Notes under the pieces: model-generated | The model's database searches: none | What the model was told of the DNA's origin: nothing | The model's input: only the letters and a program-made list of their open reading frames with translations | DNA from: Candidatus Methylobacter oryzae | GTDB lineage: Bacteria; Pseudomonadota; Gammaproteobacteria; Methylococcales; Methylomonadaceae | NCBI RefSeq assembly: GCF_003994235.2 | Contig: NZ_RYFG02000020.1 | Location: 24,378-69,743 of the forward strand | DNA: 45,366 nt | Direction of reading: 5' to 3' | Shown: piece by piece, positions 1-9,063 of the stretch | How positions within the stretch are numbered: position 1 is the stretch's first letter | Layout: every line of letters begins with the position of its first letter | Made by a program: the position numbers and the translations under genes

Positions 1-334
1 TCGGATTGATAACCCTTTTTTTATGCCTGCCGGTTTTGTTCCTGCATCAGGCAATGCCGAAGATATTCTTATATCCAAAGGCATAAGTTTCGTTTGTGCA
101 GACGAACCGCTCAACTCAGCTTTAACAGCAGTCATCTCAATGGGGCGTCGTTCTCTATTTTGCCGTTCATGTCGTCAAATCTTAACGCAGCCGGCTCAGA
201 GTGTTGTTTTTAATCATTTATAGAATAAGCCCACGCTAAATAATCTCAATATAGTGACTTATAACCGTTTTAGGCTTGGTTGTAGTGAGCTATTGGTTAA
301 GGAATTATTCCGGGCGAGTTCGGGCGAGTTAAAG
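1..334. other. Left edge, no assignable gene
   Basis: No gene can be called here with confidence. A frame open from the left edge on the plus strand ends at 84-86 and encodes a hydrophobic tail (GLITLFLCLPVLFLHQ then AMPKIFLYPKA), which could be the end of a membrane protein entering from the left. Another frame is open from the edge to about 223 but resembles nothing I recognise. The rest is AT-rich intergenic sequence before the convergent diguanylate cyclase gene. Confidence 0.3.
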
Positions 335-1384
335 TTATCCATTGATCAGGTTTTTACTTTCCCGCTTATTCGCATACATGGCTTGATCGGCATGTCGTAG
401 CAATGCTTCCGCTGTTTCGCCGTGTTGCGGATAACTTGCGATGCCTATACTGATGTTGGTCGTGATTACGTTGCCGCGATAATTGAAACTGCCGGCGGTT
501 AATGTTTCTTTGATGCGCTTCGTTACCAGTCCGGCCTCTTCGGCAGTGGTGTTCGGCAGCAATATCGTAAATTCATCGCCGCCATAGCGGGCAGCGGAAT
601 CGCAGCCTCTCAAGCAGTGGCGGAAGTTGTCGGCGATCGATTGTAATAACAAATTGCCCGCTTCATGTCCGTATTGATCGTTGACGATTTTTAAGTTGTC
701 GCAATCGCCCAGTAACACGCTGAACGTATGTCCGCCACGTTTGGTTTGGTGCAATTGTTTTTCCAACAAATCCATAAAGGCACGGCGGTTGTAGAGACTG
801 GTTAGTTCGTCGGTTTGCGCGCTGGTCTTAATACGGCTGAAAGCGTGGTAAATGTCGCTGGATAGCATAGTGGTAACGTATCCGACCAACAACATAGGAA
901 ATAACCAAGCCAGTAAAACGCTGCTTTGGGCCAAGGAAAAGATTTGATCTTTAGGTACGTCGCTTTTCCCTAAATATAGGTAGCAAGCACCGATCAGCAG
1001 AACTTCCAATAATGTCGTTAACCTGCCTAAAGCCAGGGCGCTGGTGATGATGGGCAGAAAATACAGGTTCAGCAACAGGCTGTTTTGGCGGCCGGTGTGC
1101 CAGACAAACCAAGTGACCAACAAGATCATGACCCAGGTTTCTAAAGCCAGTTTCCAAACGTTGGCTTTGGAAAAAAAGTTCAGGTAATGAAATGCCATCA
1201 CAAAACCGGCGAAAGCGCAGAGACCGCCTAACAAAAAGATTTTAACGTTCTCTTCGATTTGTCCTACAACCAGGTAAAACATCATCAAGACCAGTAGCAG
1301 CCACTGGATTTCCGCAACAGTACGGGAAAAACCGCTCAGCGCTTCAGGTTCTTGGTTAAGACGAAAAAACGGTTCCTTGGGCAT
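335..1384 (-). CDS. Membrane-anchored diguanylate cyclase (GGDEF)
   Basis: This protein probably makes cyclic di-GMP from two GTP at the inner membrane. The N-terminal half (about residues 25-180) is a run of hydrophobic segments forming an integral membrane sensor of unknown ligand. The GGDEF domain begins at about residue 190 with the usual TDELTSLYNRRAF entry and has an intact GGDEF active-site motif at residues 268-272. An RxxD product-inhibition site (RGCD, residues 259-262) lies exactly five residues before it, so feedback inhibition by c-di-GMP is expected. No EAL domain follows. It stands alone on the minus strand; the signal it reads cannot be told from sequence. Confidence 0.9.
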   Translation of the reverse strand: MPKEPFFRLNQEPEALSGFSRTVAEIQWLLLVLMMFYLVVGQIEENVKIFLLGGLCAFAGFVMAFHYLNFFSKANVWKLALETWVMILLVTWFVWHTGRQNSLLLNLYFLPIITSALALGRLTTLLEVLLIGACYLYLGKSDVPKDQIFSLAQSSVLLAWLFPMLLVGYVTTMLSSDIYHAFSRIKTSAQTDELTSLYNRRAFMDLLEKQLHQTKRGGHTFSVLLGDCDNLKIVNDQYGHEAGNLLLQSIADNFRHCLRGCDSAARYGGDEFTILLPNTTAEEAGLVTKRIKETLTAGSFNYRGNVITTNISIGIASYPQHGETAEALLRHADQAMYANKRESKNLING

Positions 1385-1522
1385 GTGGAGTTTTCCGGGT
1401 TAATAGTGTTGGATAATGAAATATAAAAGGATAGACCAATCTTTTTATCTTAACACAATAGCTGAAGACGGCCGCGCTGCCGATCTGAAAGAGAATGTTA
1501 TTAATTTAAGGGATTTCAATTG

Positions 1523-1561
1523 GGTTAAAACGGCATCTCCAAGCGGCATGCCGTTTTAACC
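1523..1561 (-). terminator. Terminator-like hairpin after corA
   Basis: A perfect 14-bp inverted repeat (GGTTAAAACGGCAT, 1523-1536, and its complement at 1548-1561) with an 11-nt loop lies nine bases beyond the corA stop codon. There is no clear T-run after it on the minus strand, so termination efficiency is uncertain, but the placement is that of a 3'-end hairpin for the sixA-corA transcript. Confidence 0.6.
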
Positions 1562-1569
1562 GCTACGAC

Positions 1570-2523
1570 TTACAACCAGCCTTTTCGTTTAAAGAACCAG
1601 TAGGGGGCAATCCCGGATAGCAGCATTAAGCACAATGCGCCAGGATAGCCCAGCTTAAAGTTGAGTTCAGGCATGTTCTGAAAATTCATGCCGTAAATGC
1701 TGGCCACCAGGGTAGGGGGCAGGAATACCACGGCAGCAATGGAAAAGATTTTAATAATCTTGTTTTGGGTGATGTTGATAAAACCTTGCGTCGAATCCAT
1801 CAAGAAATTGATTTTATCGAACAGGAAAGTCGTGTGCGACATCAATGTATCCACGTCGCGCATGATTTCACGGGCCGTTTCCTGCAATTCGGGATGATTA
1901 CGCAAGTGCCTCTGCAGAAAAGATATAGAACGTTGCGTATCCATTAGGCATAGCCGGATCTTACCGTTGCTGTCTTCCAGTTTGGCCAGTTGATCGATCG
2001 CCGTTTCAAGATCCGATTCTATTTCTTCCAGCACTAGATAACTGACATCTTCCAGTTTGCGATGAATATCCTCCAATGCATCGGCCAGGTTTTCCACTTT
2101 TTGCTCGAATATCAGCACCAGTAACTCCTGCGGGGAATGCGCGGCTACATGTCCATGCCGGGCGCGCATGCGCAGCAGGCGAAAGTCGGCCAGCGCACCT
2201 TCACGAAGGGTAATCAAGCGGTCGTTTTGCAGGATGAAGGCGACGGTTGCGGTGCTGTGCCGCCCTTCGCTGAGGGAAAGGAACAAAGAGCGTACATGAA
2301 CGCCGGTCTTATCGGTAAAATAACGCGCCGATGATTCGATCTCTTCCACGTCATCCGATTCGGGTAGTATGGTACGCAAAAAAGCTTGTAATAAAGAGCG
2401 CTCAGTATCGCTCGGATCATGCGCATCAATCCAGGACGCTTTGGCAACGGCTTGTTTGATCTGATCTTCAGGCGGAGTGTGTTCTTTGAGTCGGCCCTTG
2501 TCAAAATTGAATAGTCGTAACAT
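1570..2523 (-). CDS. corA: CorA-family magnesium/divalent cation transporter
   Basis: CorA proteins are homopentameric inner-membrane channels that admit Mg2+ (and often Co2+/Ni2+). The long cytoplasmic N-terminal domain, mostly helical (about residues 1-250), precedes two C-terminal membrane segments; the first ends with the signature YGMNF at residues 277-281, the selectivity loop. The 317-residue length matches the family and the C-terminus is positively charged (FKRKGWL) as expected for a cytoplasmic tail. It starts ten bases downstream of the sixA stop on the same strand, so the two are probably co-transcribed. Whether it is CorA proper or a ZntB-like exporter is not fully settled by the motif; GMN with a plain MPEL follow-on favours CorA. 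Confidence 0.9.
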   Translation of the reverse strand: MLRLFNFDKGRLKEHTPPEDQIKQAVAKASWIDAHDPSDTERSLLQAFLRTILPESDDVEEIESSARYFTDKTGVHVRSLFLSLSEGRHSTATVAFILQNDRLITLREGALADFRLLRMRARHGHVAAHSPQELLVLIFEQKVENLADALEDIHRKLEDVSYLVLEEIESDLETAIDQLAKLEDSNGKIRLCLMDTQRSISFLQRHLRNHPELQETAREIMRDVDTLMSHTTFLFDKINFLMDSTQGFINITQNKIIKIFSIAAVVFLPPTLVASIYGMNFQNMPELNFKLGYPGALCLMLLSGIAPYWFFKRKGWL

Positions 2524-2533
2524 GTTTTTTTAA

Positions 2534-3043
2534 TTATTCAGGCAGGCTGTCCGGTCGAATCAGCGTGATTAATTTGGCGCCGCCTTCGGCCAATGTTGTC
2601 CAGTCTCCTTCAAAGACCAGTTGGGCTAAAGCAGCGGTAGGTAGGCATTTTCCTTTAATCGATAGCGGAATCGAATGGGTGATCAATTTTTCCAATAAGT
2701 TTTCCAGGCCGGGATTATGCCCGACCAATAGCACGCGCCGTTCACGGCAAGTGGTTCTCAGCACGGTAAGTAAAGTCGACGCATCCGCTTCATAAATGCG
2801 TGGATCGCAGATTACCGCCGACTTGTCTATGTCCAGTTGTTTGCAAACCCGTTGCGCCGTTGCCAGGGCGCGCGTTGCCGGCGAGCTGAGTATGGCGTCG
2901 GGTATTAGATCTTGTTCGCGTAGCCAGCGTCCGATTTGTTTAGCCGCGCGGCGTCCGCGTTTTTTTAAAGGACGGGAAAAATCATCCATTTCAACCGACC
3001 AATCTGACTTGGCGTGTCGTAATAATAAAAGTTCGTGAGTCAT
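2534..3043 (-). CDS. sixA: Phosphohistidine phosphatase SixA
   Basis: A 169-residue histidine-phosphatase-superfamily protein of SixA type. The catalytic RHG-like motif is present as RHAKS (R9, H10 near the N-terminus) and the second catalytic His is in LLVGHNPGLENLL (H109). In E. coli SixA removes phosphate from phosphohistidine on HPt domains or the nitrogen PTS; the partner here is unknown. It is cytoplasmic, with no signal peptide. It is the first gene of a likely two-gene unit with corA. Length is close to the E. coli protein (161 residues). Confidence 0.88.
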   Translation of the reverse strand: MTHELLLLRHAKSDWSVEMDDFSRPLKKRGRRAAKQIGRWLREQDLIPDAILSSPATRALATAQRVCKQLDIDKSAVICDPRIYEADASTLLTVLRTTCRERRVLLVGHNPGLENLLEKLITHSIPLSIKGKCLPTAALAQLVFEGDWTTLAEGGAKLITLIRPDSLPE

Positions 3044-3296
3044 AAAATATTTCTGTAAATGTAGGATTAATCCCCGGACACATAAATACTGTAATACTAT
3101 AACAGTTAATGTTTACAATCCCATTAAAAACGAACGCATAAATCACCTGAAGCCTAGATAATGCAAGGCATTGGGAGCGTTAGAAGATCGGCGGAGTAGT
3201 GATACTACTTATTGATTGATGGAGTCGACTTCTCTATTCTTCAAGCGCTTAGGCAATATCAACTGTTAACGGGCGTTCGATACCATGAGGTGTGCC

Positions 3297-3563
3297 ATGT
3301 CGATAAAAGAAGATTTTGAAAATCTATTGGGTAAGCTACAAACAGAACGGGATGAAATCAATTTAAAAATACATTTGGCTTCGATGGAAGTTAGGCAAGA
3401 ATTTGAAGATGCCGAAAAAGAGTGGGGCCGGTTAAAAGCCAAAGCCTCCGAAATAGCCGGGGAGCCGTTAGAAACCTCGGAAGAGTTTATCGCCAATGCC
3501 AAAATAATCGGCGAAGAGCTTAAAGAAACTTACAATCGAATCAGCAAACGCCTGGCTCATTAA
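3297..3563 (+). CDS. Small charged helical protein, unknown function
   Basis: An 88-residue protein rich in Glu, Lys and Ala with heptad-like spacing of hydrophobic residues throughout (EDFENLLGKLQTERDEI near the N-terminus), predicted to be almost entirely alpha-helical or coiled coil. An ATG also exists at 3285, but a GAGG ribosome site ends six bases before the ATG at 3297, so the latter start (MSIKEDF) is chosen. There is no signal peptide or metal-binding motif. It lies alone, 140 bases upstream of the DedA-FAD fusion gene. It resembles small stress-associated helical proteins in general character only; I do not recognise the family. Confidence 0.6.
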   Translation: MSIKEDFENLLGKLQTERDEINLKIHLASMEVRQEFEDAEKEWGRLKAKASEIAGEPLETSEEFIANAKIIGEELKETYNRISKRLAH

Positions 3564-3703
3564 TTTTCTTATTCTCTATAGAAAAATACAAAGTCGTACA
3601 GTCTTTTATGGTCTCTTGGCCTGAGAGGCGTTTGCCTATCGGTGCACAGAAAAACAGGTTCATCGGAAATTCCTGCTAATATGCTGGCGGCAAGGAGAAT
3701 ATT

Positions 3704-5851
3704 ATGAATATTTCACGTTGGGCGCTGTTGGCTGTGATCGTTACGTTGTTCGCGGCGTTTTTTATTTTCGATCTGCAAAGCTATTTAACGCTGGAAGCAC
3801 TCAAAGCCCGGCAAGCCTCTATCGAAGCTTATCGCAGCAGCCACCCGTTTTCGGCAATGGCTATATATGCGTCGATTTATATCGCCGCGACCGCTTTATC
3901 GCTGCCGGGGGCTGCCATTTTGACGCTGGCCGGCGGCGCCGTGTTCGGATTAGGGTGGGGAACATTGATTGTTTCGTTTGCTTCCACAATTGGCGCAACA
4001 CTGGCTTTTCTGGTGGCGCGTTTTTTGTTCCGGGATGCGGTTAAAGCCCGTTTTGGCGACCGCCTGAACGTGATTAATAAAGGCATCGACAAAGACGGCG
4101 CGCTGTATCTTTTTACGCTGAGACTGGTGCCGATTTTCCCTTTTTTTGTGATCAACCTGGTGATGGGCTTAACGAACCTGAAAACCCAAACTTTCTACTG
4201 GGTCAGTCAGGCCGGCATGTTAGCCGGTACCGTGGTGTATGTGAATGCCGGAACTCAGCTTGGCAAGCTGGAGTCATTGTCGGGCATTTTATCGCCCGGA
4301 TTGGTCGGGTCTTTTATTTTGCTGGGCGTTTTCCCGCTGTTGGCCAATAAAATCGTCGAAGCCATTAAGGCCAACAAGGTTTATCGCCAATGGCTAAAGC
4401 CGTCGCGCTTTGACAGCAATATCGTGGTGATCGGCGCAGGTTCGGGCGGCTTGGTTACCGCTTACATCGCGGCGGCCGTCAAGGCCAAAGTGACGTTGAT
4501 TGAAAAGCATCAAATGGGCGGCGATTGCCTGAACAGCGGTTGCGTTCCGTCTAAAGCCTTAATCCGTTCCGCCGGATTGTTGGCCCAGATTCGTCGGGCT
4601 GCGGATTTCGGCATTACAAAAGCCGACGCCGAAGTGGATTTTGCCGAGGTGATGAAGCGCGTGCAGTCCGTCATCCTTACCATCGAACCGCACGATTCCG
4701 TGCAACGTTATACAGACCTTGGCGTGGACGTTATTGAAGGCGAAGCGAAGATTATTTCGCCTTGGGAAGTTCAGGTAACGACAACTGAAACAACGCGTAT
4801 TATTACCACGCGTTCGATTGTCGTTGCCGCCGGTTCGCGTCCGCTGATTCCGCCGATTCCGGGTATTGGCGATAGCGCTTATCTAACTTCCGACACGATT
4901 TGGGCATTGCGCGAACTGCCGGGACGTTTGCTGGTATTGGGCGGCGGACCTATCGGTTGCGAATTGGCGCAATGTTTTGCCCGTTTTGGCAGCGAAGTGA
5001 CGCAAGTCGAAATGGCGCCCCGCTTATTGATCAAGGAAGATCCGGAAGCTTCCGAAGCGGTGATGGCAAAGTTTCGCCGGGAAGGCGTTAATGTGCTGGT
5101 CGGCCACACCGCGAAAAGTTTTATCGTCGAGAACGGTCAAAAAATCCTGCTGGCCGAGCATGAAGGAAAGGAGCTGCGCATTTCTTTCGACCAGGTTTTG
5201 CTGGCCATCGGCCGGACTGCGAATATTCAAGGTTATGGGCTTGAACAGTTGGGCGTTGAAATCTCAACCAATCGCACGATTGAAACTAATGAGTTTCAGC
5301 AAACCAACTACCCGAACATTTTTGCTTGCGGCGATGTATCCGGCCCGTTCCAGTTTACGCATACTGCCGCTCATCAAGCGTGGTATGCGGCCGTGAATGC
5401 GCTGTTCGGCGGTTTGGTGAAATTTCGTACCGACTATTCGGCGGTTCCCTGGGCGACTTTCACCGATCCTGAAGTTGCGCGGGTCGGCGTTAACGAGCAA
5501 GACGCGAAAGCAACAGGGATTGCTTATGAAGTCAGCACTTATCATCTTGACGACCTGGACCGCGCAATTGCCGACGGCGTGGCGCACGGCTTCGTTAAAG
5601 TATTGACTGTACCGGGCAGTGACAGGATTCTCGGCGTGACGATTGTCGGCGAACAGGCCGGCGATTTGATCGCCGAGTTTGTGTTGGCGATGAAGCACAA
5701 TATCGGTTTGAATAAATTGCTGGGCACTATCCATATCTATCCAACCTTGTCCGAAGCCAACAAGTACGCGGCCGGGGTTTGGAAACGCAACCATGCGCCG
5801 AAAGCTTTATTGCGGTGCGTGGCTCGTTATCACGAATGGCGTAGGGGATGA
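3704..5851 (+). CDS. DedA/TVP38 membrane domain fused to FAD disulfide reductase
   Basis: A 715-residue two-part protein. Residues about 1-225 form a TVP38/TMEM64 (SNARE-associated, DedA-like) membrane domain with several hydrophobic segments and the typical SLPGAAILTLAGGAVFG stretch. From about residue 239 a class I pyridine nucleotide-disulfide oxidoreductase follows: FAD dinucleotide fold (VVIGAGSGG), redox-active pair C275-x4-C280 in GGDCLNSGCVPSK, NAD(P) fold near residue 405 (LLVLGGGPIGCELA), and the catalytic dimer-interface motif HIYPTLSE (H677, E684). The C-terminal vicinal cysteines of mercuric reductase are absent, so it is not a classic MerA. An AAGGAG site precedes the ATG. It probably tethers an NAD(P)H-dependent redox enzyme to the inner membrane; the substrate is unknown. 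Confidence 0.88.
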   Translation: MNISRWALLAVIVTLFAAFFIFDLQSYLTLEALKARQASIEAYRSSHPFSAMAIYASIYIAATALSLPGAAILTLAGGAVFGLGWGTLIVSFASTIGATLAFLVARFLFRDAVKARFGDRLNVINKGIDKDGALYLFTLRLVPIFPFFVINLVMGLTNLKTQTFYWVSQAGMLAGTVVYVNAGTQLGKLESLSGILSPGLVGSFILLGVFPLLANKIVEAIKANKVYRQWLKPSRFDSNIVVIGAGSGGLVTAYIAAAVKAKVTLIEKHQMGGDCLNSGCVPSKALIRSAGLLAQIRRAADFGITKADAEVDFAEVMKRVQSVILTIEPHDSVQRYTDLGVDVIEGEAKIISPWEVQVTTTETTRIITTRSIVVAAGSRPLIPPIPGIGDSAYLTSDTIWALRELPGRLLVLGGGPIGCELAQCFARFGSEVTQVEMAPRLLIKEDPEASEAVMAKFRREGVNVLVGHTAKSFIVENGQKILLAEHEGKELRISFDQVLLAIGRTANIQGYGLEQLGVEISTNRTIETNEFQQTNYPNIFACGDVSGPFQFTHTAAHQAWYAAVNALFGGLVKFRTDYSAVPWATFTDPEVARVGVNEQDAKATGIAYEVSTYHLDDLDRAIADGVAHGFVKVLTVPGSDRILGVTIVGEQAGDLIAEFVLAMKHNIGLNKLLGTIHIYPTLSEANKYAAGVWKRNHAPKALLRCVARYHEWRRG

Positions 5852-5912
5852 GCTTTATACGCTCGGCTTTTTCAACATCAACAGCTTGATATTAATCAAG
5901 GCCACTTTTGTC

Positions 5913-5918
5913 TATAAT
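5913..5918 (+). promoter_or_regulatory. Perfect -10 box upstream of metallophosphoesterase
   Basis: TATAAT occurs here, about 95 bases before the start codon at 6012. No good -35 hexamer lies at 16-18 bases; a TTGATA sits 21 bases upstream. Candidate promoter only. Confidence 0.35.
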
Positions 5919-6011
5919 CGGAGGCAATTTTAGACCCGCGCCGAGCAACGGAAAATGAAACGTTGTTATTTTCAATATTAGGTTCAGGTTCCAGTTAACA
6001 GGAGTAACAAT

Positions 6012-6695
6012 TTGAACCCCAATAACAAGATTCTGTTCGCAGGCGATCCGCATGGAGATTTCAGGCCGTTGATAGCGGCCGTGCATAAATACCGGCCCGA
6101 AGCCGTGGTGTTGCTGGGCGATTACGATCTGGAAATGCCGTTGGAAATTTGTTTGCAGGAAATTATCGGTTTAACTGAAATCTGGTGGATTGCCGGGAAC
6201 CATGATTTTGAAACTCCGGTCAAGTATAAAAACCTGTTTCACTCGGCCCTGGCCGGAAACAGTCTGCACCTGAAAGTCACGGAAATAGCGGGATTAAGAA
6301 TTGCCGGTCTAGGCGGGATTTTTCTCGGCCGTGTCTGGTATCCGCCGCAGCCGCCCAGATGGAGGAATAAACAGCATTTCCTGAACGGTCAAGCGGCCGG
6401 CGCAAAATCTGCCGCGCTGTCATTAAAATATCAGGGCGCGATCTGGCCTGACGAGTTTCATGCATTGAAAGCGCTGAAAGCGGATATTCTGGTGACTCAC
6501 GAAGCGCCGGGGGGGCATCGCCACGGTTTCGACGTAATTGGTGAGCTGGGCGTTGCGATGGGCGTCAAACATATTTTTCATGGCCATCTGCATGAAAATT
6601 ACACCGGCATTGTTAAAAACAATATCAAGGTATTCGGCGTGGCGAACAGGGCGGTTGCCGATTTGATGGGTAATACGTTAAAGGATGAGGATTGA
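6012..6695 (+). CDS. Calcineurin-like metallophosphoesterase
   Basis: A 227-residue two-metal phosphoesterase. The metal-ligand motifs come in the expected order: GDPHGD near the N-terminus, LLGDYD, GNHD, THEAPGGHRHG and HGHLHEN at the C-terminal end. Such proteins hydrolyse phosphomono- or diesters; the substrate cannot be inferred. The start is TTG at 6012, chosen because an AGGAG sits at 6000-6004 seven bases ahead and the first motif follows almost at once (NKILFAGDPHGD); no ATG fits. It is a lone gene convergent with ybiT, separated by a strong hairpin. Confidence 0.85.
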   Translation: MNPNNKILFAGDPHGDFRPLIAAVHKYRPEAVVLLGDYDLEMPLEICLQEIIGLTEIWWIAGNHDFETPVKYKNLFHSALAGNSLHLKVTEIAGLRIAGLGGIFLGRVWYPPQPPRWRNKQHFLNGQAAGAKSAALSLKYQGAIWPDEFHALKALKADILVTHEAPGGHRHGFDVIGELGVAMGVKHIFHGHLHENYTGIVKNNIKVFGVANRAVADLMGNTLKDED

Positions 6696-6721
6696 TCAAC
6701 GCCGGTAAATCGTATTTACCA

Positions 6722-6765
6722 CGAAGACACGAACGGCTGTATGGATACAGCCGTTCGTGTCTTCG
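6722..6765. terminator. 20-bp perfect hairpin between convergent genes
   Basis: CGAAGACACGAACGGCTGTA (6722-6741) is followed by a 4-base loop and its exact complement (6746-6765). The stem can be prolonged by two more pairs after one mismatch. It lies between the convergent metallophosphoesterase and ybiT genes and can stop transcription from both sides. The outer CCACGAAGACACGAA words belong to a dispersed CGAAG repeat type, also seen at 43920-43952. Confidence 0.7.
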
Positions 6766-6789
6766 CGGCGATGATTTTTGATGATCGTT

Positions 6790-8376
6790 CTAAGCCTGAC
6801 TGCTTAAGTAATCCTCATAATTACCGTTGAAATCGACAATCCCGTTCGGGGTTAATTCGATAATCCGCGTCGCCAGCGACGACACAAACTCACGGTCATG
6901 GCTGACGAATATCAACGTGCCGGGATAGTTTTCCAGCGCGGTATTCAGCGACTCAATCGATTCCATGTCCAAATGGTTGGTCGGTTCGTCCAGCACCATG
7001 ATATTGTTCTTTTGCAGGATCAGTTTGCCGAACAACATGCGGCCTTGCTCGCCGCCGGAGATGACCTTAACGGATTTGTTAATCTCATCGGCGCTGAACA
7101 ACAAGCGTCCCAGCGTACCGCGAATGGTCTGGTCGTCGTCGGTTTCCTTGCGCCATTGCCCCATCCATTCGATCAGCGTCATATTTTCGGCAAAATCCTC
7201 GGCATGATCCTGGGCAAAATAGCCGACTTCCGAATTTTCCGACCATTTAACGACGCCGGTGTCCGGGCTTAAATCGTCGACCAGCGTACGCAGCAAAGTG
7301 GATTTACCGATACCGTTAGGGCCGATCACAGCAACGCGCTCGCCGACCGCAACCATCAGGTTCAGGTTTTTGAATAAGGGCTCTTCGCCGTAACCTTTGC
7401 TCAAGCCTTCAACTTCCAGCGCCAAGCGATGCAACTTCTTGGTTTGGTCGAAACGGATAAACGGATTAACCCGGCTTGACGGTTTGACTTCGTCCAGTTT
7501 GATTTTCTCCAACTGCCGTGCGCGCGACGTGGCTTGCTTGGCCTTCGACGCATTGGCCGAGAAGCGGCTGACGAAAGTTTGCAGTTCGGCAATCTGGGCT
7601 TTTTTCTTCGCATTTCCGGCCAGCAGGCGTTCGCGAACTTCAGTCACCGCGATCATGTAGTCGTCGTAATTGCCCGGATAAACGCGCAGTTCGCCGTAGT
7701 CCATATCGGCCATGTGCGTGCAGACGCTGTTCAGGAAGTGACGGTCGTGCGAGATGATGATCATCGTACAATCGCGCTGGTTCAGAGTGTCTTCAAGCCA
7801 GCGGATCGTGTTGATGTCCAGGTTGTTGGTCGGCTCGTCGAGCAGCATGATGTCGGGATTCGAAAATAGCGCTTGCGCCAGCAATACCCGCAACTTCCAG
7901 CCCGGCGCCACTGCGCTCATCGGGCCGTTATGCTGTTCCAGCGGAATGCCCACGCCCAGCAACAGCTCGCCGGCCCTGGCTTCGGCGGTGTAGCCGTCGT
8001 ACTCGGCGAATACAGATTCCAGCTCGGCCGCGCGCATATAATCGTCCTCGGTCGCTTCCATGTTCGCGTAGATAGCGTCGCGCTCGGACATCGCGGCCCA
8101 CATTTCCGCGTGGCCCATCAATACCACGTCCAATACGCGCTGGTCTTCATAAGCGAACTGGTCCTGGCGCAAATTACCCAGGCGTTCATTCGGGCTGATG
8201 CTGACGTTGCCGGCTGACGGCTCCAAATCGCCGCTCAATATTTTCATGAAGGTCGATTTGCCGCAGCCGTTCGCGCCGATCAGGCCGTAACGGTTGCCGT
8301 CGCCGAATTTGACCGAGACGTTTTCAAACAGGGGTTTAGCCCCGAACTGCATGGTAATGTTAGCTGTAGAGATCAA
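6790..8376 (-). CDS. ybiT: ABC-F ATPase, YbiT type
   Basis: A soluble twin-ATPase ABC-F protein that acts on the ribosome rather than in transport. Two Walker A motifs are visible ([18 protein letters not shown]), each with its [10 protein letters not shown] or [10 protein letters not shown] Walker B, and a conserved SGGEQGR signature in the second half; the linker between domains is rich in Lys/Arg. Near-full-length similarity to E. coli YbiT is evident from remembered sequence ([23 protein letters not shown] at the N-terminus). A longer frame begins with ATG at 8445, but those extra 23 residues are unlike the family and lie against a repeat element; TTG at 8376 gives 528 residues, matching YbiT (530). 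The start choice is inference. Confidence 0.9.
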   Translation of the reverse strand: MISTANITMQFGAKPLFENVSVKFGDGNRYGLIGANGCGKSTFMKILSGDLEPSAGNVSISPNERLGNLRQDQFAYEDQRVLDVVLMGHAEMWAAMSERDAIYANMEATEDDYMRAAELESVFAEYDGYTAEARAGELLLGVGIPLEQHNGPMSAVAPGWKLRVLLAQALFSNPDIMLLDEPTNNLDINTIRWLEDTLNQRDCTMIIISHDRHFLNSVCTHMADMDYGELRVYPGNYDDYMIAVTEVRERLLAGNAKKKAQIAELQTFVSRFSANASKAKQATSRARQLEKIKLDEVKPSSRVNPFIRFDQTKKLHRLALEVEGLSKGYGEEPLFKNLNLMVAVGERVAVIGPNGIGKSTLLRTLVDDLSPDTGVVKWSENSEVGYFAQDHAEDFAENMTLIEWMGQWRKETDDDQTIRGTLGRLLFSADEINKSVKVISGGEQGRMLFGKLILQKNNIMVLDEPTNHLDMESIESLNTALENYPGTLIFVSHDREFVSSLATRIIELTPNGIVDFNGNYEDYLSSQA

Positions 8377-8454
8377 GTTTTTGTTCCGAAGATTAAGAGA
8401 AGAGAAAGTTGTTAGAAAAATAGAACTCGGCAATTGCTCCTGCATCCATGCAGT

Positions 8455-8506
8455 CGACGGATGGCACGGATCGGACGGATTTACACAAATTTTTTATCCG
8501 TGTTCC
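8455..8506. repeat. ACGGAT-rich dispersed element, copy 1
   Basis: Contains CGACGGATGGCACGGATCGG and ends ATCCGTGTTCC. Read on the minus strand it opens GGAACACGGAT, as do the copies at 24056-24145 and 31532-31657. It lies between yaeQ and ybiT and runs up to the region used by the longer possible ybiT start. Confidence 0.6.
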
Positions 8507-8526
8507 ATTATTTCGTATTATTGAGT

Positions 8527-9063
8527 TTAATTAAGCCAAACCTCAGGCACGATATTGGCCGTGTTCTGGTCATCGCTGATCCAAAGCTGGCCGTCCTGGA
8601 TAGTGACTTGTAATTGCATGGTACGCTTTACCATCGGCGCGAGCTGATCGGTCGCTTCCTTAGGCAAATTAATAACGCTCAGGTTTTTAAAGCGCTCCAG
8701 CTTCGGTTGAATCTGGTTCCACCAGACATTATTGCGGCCGCCGTAAGTGTAGACGATGACTTTATCGGCTCGATTGGATGCTTTGCGGATGCGTTTCTCA
8801 TCGGGCATGCCCATATCGATCCACAATTCGATGTCGTCGGTCAGGTTTTTCCGCCAGAGGTCGGGTTCGTCGTCGGTACTCAGGCCTTTAGTGAATTGCA
8901 GTTGTTCGTCAGCATTCATGACAAAAGCCAACAGACGCGCCATCATGCGCTCTTCGGTTTCCGAAGGATGCAGGGCAATGGTCAGGTTATGCGATTGGTA
9001 ATAGCCTCTGTCCATATCTGAAATTTGGCAGTCGGCTTTATAGATGGTTGACTTAAGCGCCAT
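8527..9063 (-). CDS. yaeQ: YaeQ family protein
   Basis: A 178-residue protein matching the YaeQ family along its whole length: N-terminal MALKSTIYKADCQISDMDRGYY, the HPSETEERMMARLLAF segment, DDEPDLW, WIDMGMPDEKRIRKAS and the C-terminal LQVTIQDGQLWISD are all typical. The fold is a PD-(D/E)XK nuclease-like one, but the biological role is not established; an early report linked E. coli YaeQ to suppression of RfaH loss. It is cytoplasmic. The gene points left, away from the CRISPR array, so its promoter region and the CRISPR leader share the 9064-9430 interval. Confidence 0.92.
   Translation of the reverse strand: MALKSTIYKADCQISDMDRGYYQSHNLTIALHPSETEERMMARLLAFVMNADEQLQFTKGLSTDDEPDLWRKNLTDDIELWIDMGMPDEKRIRKASNRADKVIVYTYGGRNNVWWNQIQPKLERFKNLSVINLPKEATDQLAPMVKRTMQLQVTIQDGQLWISDDQNTANIVPEVWLN

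Noticed and set aside
4419-5851. Mercuric reductase
   Set aside because: The redox CxxxxC and HxxPTxxE match the wider family, but the C-terminal vicinal cysteines that bind mercury and any mer genes are missing.
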